Shown here piece by piece: positions 1 to 9,300 of a DNA stretch of 28,358 nucleotides. The first letter of the stretch is position 1. Every line of letters begins with the position of its first letter. The DNA is from Chara braunii (Eukaryota; Streptophyta; Charophyceae; Charales; Characeae): the NCBI GenBank assembly GCA_003427395.1, contig BFEA01000114.1:2366658-2395015 (forward strand). The letters run 5' to 3'. Under the pieces are notes generated by a model that saw only the letters and a program-made list of their open reading frames with translations, ran no database searches and had not been told where the DNA came from. A program made the position numbers and the translations under genes.

Positions 1-333
1 GAGGTGAATGTTTGTTTGACCACGAAAGTGGAGTTGAATGCTAAGTATCTGGATGTGCGCGAGGTGAAGGCTATAGGAAATAGGCTGACAAATTTTGTTC
101 TTACACCCTTAGATAGGAACCCTGGTGAGACTATGATGCTTTGTCCGCATGTCTACAATCAAGCTATAATGAAACTGTTTGTGGGGAGTTATGGGTATGT
201 AGTGGAGTCAAAATTCGAGGTGCAGGTTGAGACGATGAGGAGGAGGGAAATAAAGGCCAGAGGTTTGACTAAGTTTGTCAAGTGCGATAGAAAGGGGACA
301 ATTGGGGAAGAGTACGCACTACCTAAAAATTAG
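1..333 (+). CDS. Reverse-transcriptase-like ORF, 3' portion of an open frame (partial, retroelement)
   Basis: The frame is open at the left edge of the window, so the start lies outside it; the first possible start seen is a GTG at 4, with no ATG before it. The 109-residue product ends at a TAG (331-333). It shows no catalytic motif itself, but the sequence that follows, in shifting frames, contains a block resembling reverse transcriptase motif B. I therefore read this piece as the region upstream of the RT core of a retroelement protein, cut off by a nonsense mutation. Recognition of the N-terminal block as an RT-associated domain is from general resemblance only. It could be any retroelement ORF; non-LTR or Penelope-like is possible. 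Confidence 0.45.
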   Translation, partial: EVNVCLTTKVELNAKYLDVREVKAIGNRLTNFVLTPLDRNPGETMMLCPHVYNQAIMKLFVGSYGYVVESKFEVQVETMRRREIKARGLTKFVKCDRKGTIGEEYALPKN

Positions 334-1140
334 GATGTGTCACAGTATCGACTAATTTGTCATACTTTTTATGAGTCGATGACTAAAACGGGGCGTGCGT
401 CGCTAAGACCCTCAATCATCTGCTGTTTACTCTCCCCTCTGGTTGACAATTTAACCAAAAATCATTATTTGTGGCACCGAGGTTTGAATGAATAAGGAAA
501 CTTATCAACCGGAGAACTATGAAGGACGATATTTGACTATCATCAAAGCAAGAGCAAAGAGATGGTGAGGGTGAACCCGAGAGGTAAGAGAAGCACGTAT
601 GTATGAACGATCGGGGATGACTATTGGAGGGTCATGAACTTGCAAGAAGTTATGGAGTTTGTTCAATTTGACCTTAAATTCACATACACAAAAACAACGG
701 GCGTATTATTGCGACAAGTTGTATCCCGATGGTTAAGAGCACAAACACCCCACTTACTTGCATAATGTGTTTCTTCACATAGTATTATTTTTCAGGAGTT
801 GGGTAAGTTTTGTAATCGTGTCTTTGAGTTGAGATTAATCAACATAATTGTACTGGATCGTGGCTGAAAGATATATGCAAAGGAGGTGAGGAAGTATTTT
901 GAATGTTGTTGCCTTGAAAACCTAACACTTGAACGGACTGACAATGGTTGTGGTGTCTGGGATTTATCGGGCCTCAAGATGACAGTACAAGAATTACATC
1001 CTTTCATGGGTTGTGTGTAGTAAGCCAAGAATGGGCGGGTTATTAAGACAGGTGAAAGCTTAGAATTAAAGAATGGGCACTTCAGACATATCAATCTTGG
1101 GGGAGCAAAAAACAAAAAGTGCGATGGTGGGCATATCAAC
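334..1140 (+). pseudogene. Decayed remainder of the reverse-transcriptase-like ORF
   Basis: Read with frame changes, this stretch continues the preceding ORF. At 723-770 one frame reads IPMVKSTNTPLTCIMC, like RT motif B of the PMGxxxSPxxA type. After an in-frame TAG the similarity moves to another frame: ELRLINIIVLDRG (around 823-866) sits where motif C is expected, but the catalytic DD pair is gone. Further on, NLTLERTDNGCGVWDLSGLK (about 919-978) and TVQELHPFMGCV (about 981-1016) are still legible. Several stops and frameshifts interrupt it. It is a dead copy. Class of retroelement not determined. Confidence 0.5.
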
Positions 1141-1404
1141 TATGGCGTATTTTGCAAATTATTCTTTTTTTCTAATTTATTCTTTTTAAAATAGTTTATT
1201 TATTCGATTGCATGTGGATCCGAGTTTGGGTTTATGTTTCAATAGGAGCCGCCTACACGTATGTGAGCAACACCCGACACGTTTCCTGCCTTGTATAATA
1301 ATAATAATAATAATGTTTTGAAAAAAAAATAAAAAAATAATGGACGTACGAATTGAGCTACGCCCGCTGGTCACATCAACGGGCTTGAGATATCATCATT
1401 GAAT
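1141..1404. other. Non-coding AT-rich spacer
   Basis: AT-rich sequence with short T and A runs and a small (TAA)n tract near 1297-1314. No gene, RNA or element end was recognised. It ends exactly at the adapter sequence, so its right-hand continuation is unknown. Confidence 0.5.
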
Positions 1405-1442
1405 CTGTCTCTTATACACATCTAGATGTGTATAAGAGACAG
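1405..1442. other. Nextera mate-pair junction adapter (assembly contamination)
   Basis: The 19-mer CTGTCTCTTATACACATCT at 1405-1423 is followed directly by its exact reverse complement at 1424-1442. This 38 bp palindrome is two Tn5 mosaic ends back to back, the known circularisation junction of Nextera mate-pair libraries. It is synthetic, not biological. Sequence to the left and right was probably joined through an untrimmed mate-pair read. Confidence 0.97.
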
Positions 1443-1855
1443 GTCAAGGAATGCTTGACTCCCGTTTGTAAAGGTTTCGTGGCCCACGTGGGTTGGATGG
1501 TTCCCTTAGGTTTGTGTGTTTTTTCAAGCCGTGAAGAGTTGTTTAACTTTTATTTCTTCTTCCGGTTTGTTGCCGGTTTCAGGCCGTGTGGCAAGATCAT
1601 TTTAGGTGGTTTTTGTTGGTTTGTGAATTTTTTTCAGGCCTGAGGNGTTTTTTCTTTTGTTTTAGGGTCGGCNGGTATCAGGACAANGGTTTGGATTTAA
1701 CCATTTNTGTCTCTGGATTTCTCACCCCGACAACTATTCCCTATGTTGGGTCAAGGTCCCAAAAAACTTCCGGGTTGTTTGTTGAGGTTTTCCCAGCCTC
1801 TCTTTTGGTGTGCGTAATCAAATGAGCTGAGTTTTCTTGTAAAAAAAAAAAAAAA
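1443..1855. other. Low-quality T/G-rich non-coding stretch with single Ns
   Basis: T- and G-rich sequence with ambiguous bases at 1646, 1673, 1687 and 1707 and repeated short motifs of the form TTTTTTCARGCC (near 1519, 1575 and 1630). It follows the adapter and ends in an A15 run at the left edge of the next element. No coding signal; short open frames here cross Ns or the adapter. Confidence 0.5.
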
Positions 1856-2150
1856 GGATAATTTGCAAAATACCCCTACAAGTTGGGATATATGCCAAAA
1901 TGCCCCTATAAGATGTAGGTAGAGTGAAATATTCCTCTGACACTAAAAATGTTTTGCGAAATGCCCCTCGCGATCGGTTGGACCTGTCATCTTTGCAAAA
2001 TACCCATACTGGGTACTGTCCATGTTTGCAAAATGTCATGGTAGTCGCCAACTTTTCCCAAACACTATGTATTTTCGTTTTACCCCTAGTGGCTCAGGTG
2101 ATCTTTGTGTGTTTGCCCCCTCGCTGTGTGTGTCTGCCTATGTGTGTGTA

Positions 2151-2156
<6 letters not shown>

Positions 2157-2185
<29 letters not shown>
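2157..2185. repeat. (TG)n microsatellite inside the inverted-repeat element
   Basis: About 14 uninterrupted TG units, preceded by imperfect TGTG-rich sequence. Confidence 0.95.
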
Positions 2186-2187
<2 letters not shown>

Positions 2188-2343
2188 CGAATATAACAAC
2201 ACGCACACAAGTGCGGCAGTGTATATTTCCATGTTCTCGTTGTAGATTCATTCGATTTAGATCATCCTATCGATGGAAGTAGCGTGCGGCCAGCGGGGTG
2301 GAGACTTATCTGTTGGGCAGCGCGTTGTTCATCCTTTCAATGG

Positions 2344-2347
<4 letters not shown>

Positions 2348-2423
<76 letters not shown>
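2348..2423. repeat. Compound (CT)n(CA)n microsatellite
   Basis: A CT tract of about 30 bp passes directly into a CA tract of about 45 bp, inside the inverted-repeat element. Confidence 0.95.
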
Positions 2424-2424
<1 letters not shown>

Positions 2425-2741
2425 GGGGGAAAGATGAATGAAGTTGCCGAACATGGAGGCAAACTGCCCCGCCGACGAGCCTTGGTATTGCGCAAAGTTA
2501 CCCACCCGGTATGGAGGGCAGCCCGGGTAAAACAGGGTGCAGGCCGAGGCCCCAACTACGCCGTCCAGATTGCAAATTCGCACATGGGCGAAACGCAAGG
2601 AATTAGGCCCAAAAGAGCCTTCCGCTCTACCCACATCCTTTAGGGGCATTTAGGCATATATCTCAACTTATAGGGGTATTTCGCAAATTAGCCCAAAAAA
2701 CAAGTGAACTATTTCACGCGTCTGCTCGTCTGCTCGGTGGG

Positions 2742-2796
2742 GAGTTCGAACTCGAGTGTACATTTCAACAGTAGAGGGGTGTACCAACTGAGATAG
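2742..2796 (-). mobile_element. tRNA-derived SINE head fragment
   Basis: On the minus strand CTATCTCAGTTGGTA (2796-2782, A-box-like) is followed by GTTGAAATGTACA and then GAGTTCGAACTC (2753-2742, B box). The order and spacing match the SINE copies at 16-18 kb and 24 kb. The conserved tail is missing, so it is 3'-truncated. Confidence 0.6.
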
Positions 2797-2980
2797 GNCG
2801 GTTGGTCTGGTCACATTTTGGGATCTAACTTCCGCAAGATGGTTTGCGGGTAGTGAATAGCGCAACCTCGGCATTCGAGAGTGTCCGAATTCAAGAGTGC
2901 AATGTGGCGAAGAGTGCCCTCAAACGGTTTTTTTCGACATTCCAGGTCCGAAAGCACGGGAGTGGTGTGGCGAGACCCTT

Positions 2981-3046
2981 TACCTGGGTACGGTCAGGTG
3001 AAAGGTATCTCAAGACTGTCGCCCTTTCTGAAAAAAATAAAAAAAG
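2981..3046 (+). mobile_element. SINE tail fragment
   Basis: ACCTGGGTACGGTCAGGTG followed by GGTATCTCAAGACTGTCGCC and CTTTCTGAAAAAA matches the conserved tail of the other SINE copies. No A or B box was found just upstream, so it is 5'-truncated or too diverged. Confidence 0.55.
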
Positions 3047-3150
3047 CGAGGATGGCGACTGTTCTGTTGCGATGGTTGATCGATGATTGATGTCACCACG
3101 CGATTGTTGTGTTGATCTACTTGTCTGGGTGCATAGGGTGACCGAGCAGC

Positions 3151-3154
<4 letters not shown>

Positions 3155-3185
<31 letters not shown>
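3155..3185. repeat. (GA)n microsatellite
   Basis: About 15 GA units some 200 bp upstream of the KNL2-like start codon, in the probable promoter or 5' leader region. Confidence 0.95.
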
Positions 3186-3186
<1 letters not shown>

Positions 3187-3384
3187 CAGGCAGGCATAAT
3201 GTGAGGGACAGTGCTTTGCAGCATTGTGGCAAAGAAAGAAGAGGTGAGGAATGGACGAAAAGGGTATCAGGTGAATTCTGGGGACAAGGATCGAAATATG
3301 GCAGCAGCTGAGAAGGCTTGTTGGAGCTAGATCGGAGCTAGCTAGAGTTTGATCGCCGCTTTAGGCCGTCTGTTTAGGAAGAAC

Positions 3385-6300
3385 ATGTCGAATGACAATG
3401 GCAATGAGGTTCAGAACAGGCGAACAGAGTTGCGCGTGACGAATGCCAGGAGAGAATGGATTAGATTGCCCTCTGCGGAGGAGGTTACGTCGGAGCTTTC
3501 TTCTGCTTTGGTCGATGGGGAATATATCTGGAAGAAGCAGCTTGAAATTATACAGGAGGCAGCAGCAAATCTTACGAGAGCCAAAAAACTTAGACCGAAG
3601 GGCGGTGGGAACGATGGCGGCTATGGCGGCGGCTATGGCTTAATACTACCCAAGGCACAAGTTGATGATGGAGGTGGTGGTGAGGAGGAGGAGGAGTTTT
3701 ACGATGATCAGGCAAAGGAGATCCAGACGGTTTATGCGGAAAGCTGTCCCTCGGAGGTGGTCGGGCGTGGGAATGAAGTGAACTCCTGCGGCGGAGAGTC
3801 GCTAAGGACGAATGAGAACCAGCTGCTGCTGGTTGCAGAGTGGTATCTTGTTGGTGTTTCCCCGCCTCGCGCTGACAGTGACGATTGCGGATTCGATCCC
3901 TCAATCGGCGGCGGCGGCGGCGGCGGCGGCGCTGGTGTCGGGTTACCGAACGGCAGCGGATGGTTGGCGGAAGGTGGTGAAAGCGTTATTGACATTGGCA
4001 GCCGCCACGTGGTCCCAGGTGGCGGCGGCGCCGCCGGAGTTCGTGTTGGCGGACTCCTTCTCTCTGGCCCTGGATGTCCTTCATTGACTGGATCTGTCTA
4101 CTTGAGTCATCGTGTGGTCAGAAGGATCACGAAGCGCCTGTTGCTGACTGCGGCGGGAACGCGGATTGAACTCTACGGCCTGCCGGACATCATGGCGGGC
4201 GGTCTCCTCAATGAGAACGGCGGCGGCGTCGTTGCTGAACGTGTCCTACCTTGTTTTCTGGATGGATTCCCAGTTAATTGGCGGGAATTACTGGGTATGA
4301 CATTGTGGTCAGGCGCAAGGGGAAGGGGAGGAAGAAAGATTTCCGCCTGTAAAAACGCTTCCGAACGGGGGAAGAGTGGCCGTTTGCTTCCGCCCGTGCG
4401 TCCTCCTTGCGCCGCCGGCGGGGGGGATGATCATGCGCTCGGCGCAAAGATGGCGGACACTAGCGGAACTGCGCGGGAGATCGGAAAGAAGATTCCGCTC
4501 TGTTGGCGGAAGGATGGGGAGGGTCTTGCAGCTACCGCGTCTAACCATGAAGAAGGAACAGCGAGAGAGACAGAGAGGAGGGGGGAAGGAGCGCGCAGGA
4601 AGAGGGAAAGTGCCGCCGATGGAGTGGAGTTCCAGGAGTCGGCAGCGGTACTGAGAAGTGCGGCAACCATGGAAGAGGAGGACGGGGATGATGATGACCA
4701 GAACCTATATGATAATGACGTGGATCCCGCAGCGTCGCTGCCTGGTGAAGAGAAGGATGCGAAGAGTCCTGGAAGGCGTGAGGACGATGCCAACTGCTCG
4801 ACGACTGCGGGCATAGCAGTCATCAATAATAATCATAATAACGACAACAACAACAATAATAACAATAATAATAATGATAATAAGAATTGTAATACTGATA
4901 ATAATAATAATAGGATTAGTGATAGCAACGATGATGATAACAATACTAGTACTGATAGTAGGGGTAATAAGAATAGTGGGAGAACGAGAGGAGGAGAGGA
5001 TGATGATGACAGGAAACGTGATGTCGGCTTGGTGGAAAGAGGCAATGATTATTGCGTGAGTAGTGGGGAAAGAGCGGCGGAAGGTCGGAGCGCGTGCGGT
5101 GCGGGCGGCGGGGATGGCCGCGCTGGGAGAGGGAAGTCGATCTCCGTCCGGAGAGGGGTGGCGGGAAGCAATGTCACCTCCCCCTCGTCAATGCGAGGGG
5201 TACTCCGGGATCGCGACTTGCCTCGTGCCCTAGATCGGGAAATGAAACTGTGCGAGGATCCCGTCGCACGCGTCCAGAGTTCAAGTGCCGCCCGCTCTAG
5301 CTCGTTAGATGTCGCTCAGGAATGCCGCCCATGTCGTTTCCAGGGCGATTGCGCAAATGTCGGAGTGGGGAATATGGGCGGCGCTGTCATTACGAGCATT
5401 CCCCCCGAGGACGAGGGCTTGCCACGTGCGCAAGATGATCACCACCGAGGCGTTTCCGGGGCCGATCCGCCGCGTCACGAGGCTCAGAAGTTGGCGGGAT
5501 CAGTGTTGGCGGGATCGGTTGAAGCAGCGGATGGGTGTAAGGGCGGAATTGGGACCACGAGCGGGGAAGCGTGTGTGGCAGGAAAATGGGTGTGGTGGGG
5601 CTCAAAAGGCCCCGGGATGGCGCCGGAGGCGAGAGACGACGCCCCATCGGCGGCGGCGGCGGCGGAGAAGGCGCGCACTGTAGACGACGACGGTGTTTCC
5701 TCCTTACTTGCGGTGGACTTGTCCCTCCCCGAAGGTATGTCGCCTATAGAAGGCCTCGACCATATGCCGGAACGGTGGTATAGCGGGCAAACGGCGGAAG
5801 CTAGCGGGCAAACGGCGGAAGCTAGCGGGCAAACGGCGGAAGCGAGCGGGCAAACGGCGGAAGCTATCCTCTCAACGGCAGCGGGGATGGTGGGATTGAC
5901 TGACAGTCAATGGGCCGGCAATTTGGGCGTTAATGGGGGTAAAAGCGTAGTGTTAGATCTGACCGGCGCTCGGAGCAATGGTGAGGAGTGTGAAGACGAT
6001 TACTCCGACGAAGGGGAGGGGGAGAAGAGCGCGGGAAAGAGGTGGAGTGGGTCGGGGGGTTGCTGTGCGGGGAGGATGAGCCCCATTGACCTGGAATCGA
6101 CGTCTTTTCACGACGACGGGAGGGGGGCAGAACAGGCCTTGCATGCTGGCATAGACGCGGCTCTCGTTGGAACGCATAGCTGGATGGAGGACCTGGAGAT
6201 GGGTACAGGGGATGACATTATATCGCGAGACTTGAAGATAACGGACGGTCGGGATCTCCGATCACCTGATGCTGCTACATCTCACAAGGACGGGAGATGT

Positions 6301-9300
6301 CCCATCATACGTCCGATCGAGCAGCACTCGCCGCCGCCGCCGCCGCCAGGCCACGTGGGCAAGCGCTCTGCGCCGCCAACAGGATCGGACGATCCGTCGT
6401 GTGGTGCCGCGGCGAACGCTCATGACCGACAGCTAGTGATTGGTGATGGGGAGGATGGTGGGTCCAATCTCGTCTCTACAAGGGAGACTGAGGTGGTTGT
6501 TGCAAAAGGAGGAAGACAAGGCGGGCCAGGGGACGGTGGAGAAGGACCTGGATTACTGGATGGGGTGGAGGGGGTTTTGGGAGATGAGGTTGGCGGGAAA
6601 GCAGGCGGCGGAGCAAGTGAGATGCGGTTGGCGGGAATACATCAACCTGATGGCCATTCTCGGGGTGCAACAGAAGATGGGCGAAGAAGAGGGCGAGGAA
6701 TAACTCGTCGAAGAGGCGACGAGATCGGGAAGGAAATGGAGATGGCTGATGGGATGGGAGGTGCAGGCGCCAGTCTGACGAAGAACGGAAATGATGCTGT
6801 TGTGGTCACCGCGAGAGGAGGGGGGGAGGTTGGCGGCGGGGAGGAGGAAGAAGTGTGCGCCCGGCGGAGAGCTCCGCTTGGTCGGCGACCTGGGAGAAGA
6901 GAAGTGGGGCGAAGAGAGAAGACGATGATAGGCATGGAGGAGGTGAAGTCCGGAGACCCGAGGCCGAGAGATGGACAGACAGCAAAGGAAAGGGCCCAAG
7001 GAGAGGGAGAGAGGAACGTAGTAGACGAAGATGCAGAGATGGAAGGGCATCAGATGGGTAGGAGTGGGTCAGCAGCTGAAGAAGACGAAGAGAGTCTTTC
7101 TGTAGGCGGGCTGGCACGGACGGGCGACGATGGTGAGAGAGCCTCACGACGATGCACCGCCAAAAACGTGAAGTCTTCAACGAGAAATAGCGATGCACAC
7201 GCGGAAGAGAGGGGGGAGCGGGCTCAAATGCCACCGCCGCCCAGGACAAGGACAAAGAAGAGAAGAGCGGGCCGCACCGTCATCTACAGAACGAAGCGGC
7301 AGAGGAAACGTCAATCAGCAGCAGCACGGGGGGTTTGCACAGATGGAAATCTGGAACCTCCTGACTCGGATGATATCCGCCGTCCCGATCCGGATCTCGA
7401 ACCCGATCCTGTTCCCGGTCATCAGCCGCCGTCTTGCGACCGCGCCGTTCCGCCGGTTGTCGGCGTTGACCTGCCGCGGCGTTCCGCTGGACGAGGGGGA
7501 GAACGTGTAGCGCGTGCGGTCTCTTTGACTGACGTGGAGGACTCACAGGGAGGGAGCGAGGAAGGAGATGGGAGAGGGGAGGAAATAGAGGTGGTCCAAG
7601 AAATAGGAGATGGAGATCGAGGAGAAAGAAGAGAAGGACCAAGGGCCTGCGAAGCAGAAGTACTTGTCCCTGCGCTGCGATATTCCTCGACGACGAATAA
7701 AGAGGGCGGAGAGGAAGTGAACTGTTGGCGGACAAGGGGAGAAGAAGGGAAGATCCGTTCATCGTCAAAGAATAAGGAGGGTGGGAATAAAGGAAATGCG
7801 GCACGGAGAAGGGGAGAGAAACCTGAGTCACGCGTAGCGAGACGGAAGTTGCTGCAGCCACCGGCCGAGGAGGAGAGGGAGGACGAGCAGGGCATGAAGG
7901 GTAATGCGACTAATACTGTGCAAGAGGGAGAGAATGATGGAGAGGTGGGTGGGTTGGGATCTAGAATCGAATGCGCCGTGGAGGCTATGGCCACGATTGC
8001 CTCAAGAGAGGAGGGGCCCGACGAAGGGAACTTACCGGAGACGAGCGGGGAAGAAGAGACGACGGAGGCAGAAGCAGGGAAGAAGAAGAGAGGACGGTAT
8101 GCGACCCGTGCGCTGGCCAGTTCAGCCAAGAAGAATTTTCTAGAGAGAGAGCAGAAGGGGGGCGAGGAGGAGGGCGAGAGGAAGAACGAGGAAGACGACG
8201 TGAGTGGTATCAGGACGGCGGCGAGGAACGGTGAGGAGTCTGCGACTAAGTATCATCATACACGGCATGATGTGGGCGGCGTTCCCGAGGGGGGTGGTTT
8301 CTCAGGTGATGGTGTCGTCGTGGAGGTCGTGAGTACGACAGAAGCTGAACCTCCGAGTCCGAAGATTGTCGCTCGTAGATCCGTTGAAAATCAAGAGCGA
8401 CAAAGCGCAGATCTGAACGACGACGAGGAGGAGGAGGAGGAGGAGGAGGTGGAGGTGGTGGAGGAGGTGAACAGTGGGCAGAGGAGCATGATGAACAAGG
8501 CGAAGAAAGGACGTGATGGGTGTGGAAAAGGAGTGCGAAAGGAGGTGAACCGCGAGGAGAGCAGCATGATGAAGAAGGCGAAGAAAGGACGTGATGGCTG
8601 TGGAAATGGAGTGGGAAAGGAGGTGAACCGTGAGGAGAGGAGCATGATGAAGAAGGCGAAGAAAGGACCTGATGGCTGTGGAAATGGAGTGGGAAAGAGG
8701 CCTAGACGATCTGGTAAAGTGGGTACAGCTGAGAAAGGAGGGAGATTAGAAACGCCAGAGAGATGCGGGAGGAGGAGGAAGAAACGAGCAAGAGTAGACA
8801 GGGGGAGAGAGGCAGCCGGAGGAGGTAGTGAGGATGGCCGCCAGGAAGTGGCCAAAGAAGGAGGAGGAGAGAGAAAGGAAGAGCAGCAGCTAATCAGCTC
8901 GAAAGGAGGGGGAGGTGGTCAAGAACAAAGCAGCGGAGAGGGTGGTATGCAAGGAGGAAGAGGAGGAAGAGGAGGGGTGCAGACTGCTGGCAAAAGAGGG
9001 AGTGGAGACTCCACTCCACACATCGTGGAGGTGGAAAGAACAGGCTTATCTGATGAGCAGAAGGTTCGTGAAAGGGCGTCGAAACTGAAGAGACTGGAGC
9101 GGGAATTGGAATTAAGAGCATTCTTATCTCTGGAAGATTGTAAGCAATCGGTGCTGAGCAAGACCCGAAGGGGATCGCTGCCGCCGCTTGCCTCTGCTGG
9201 TCGTATCGTCGATCGCACGAGAAGCGGACGGGCCGTTCTAACGCCATCTCCTTGGTGGACTGCCCGCCTCCCAAGGTTCTCTCTCTCACCCACTCCTCTT

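Larger units (their letters stand above)
1856..2693. mobile_element. Non-autonomous DNA element with ~60 bp terminal inverted repeats
   Basis: The left end (1856-1919) and the reverse complement of the right end (2630-2693) match closely over about 60 bp: GGATAATTTGCAAAATACCC against GGCTAATTTGCGAAATACCC, continuing through blocks like AAGTTGRGATATATGCC and AATGCCCCT to GATGTRGGTAGAG. The motif TTTGCRAAATRCCCCT recurs at both ends. The interior has no transposase, only microsatellites and GC-rich filler. The left flank is an A run and the right flank CAAAAAAC, so no target duplication can be called. Superfamily unassigned. Confidence 0.75.

Noticed and set aside
1428-1643. 71-codon plus-strand frame
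   Set aside because: It starts inside the synthetic mate-pair adapter and so cannot be a gene.
2284-2643. 119-codon frame in the inverted-repeat element
   Set aside because: It contains translated CT/CA microsatellite and no transposase-like sequence.
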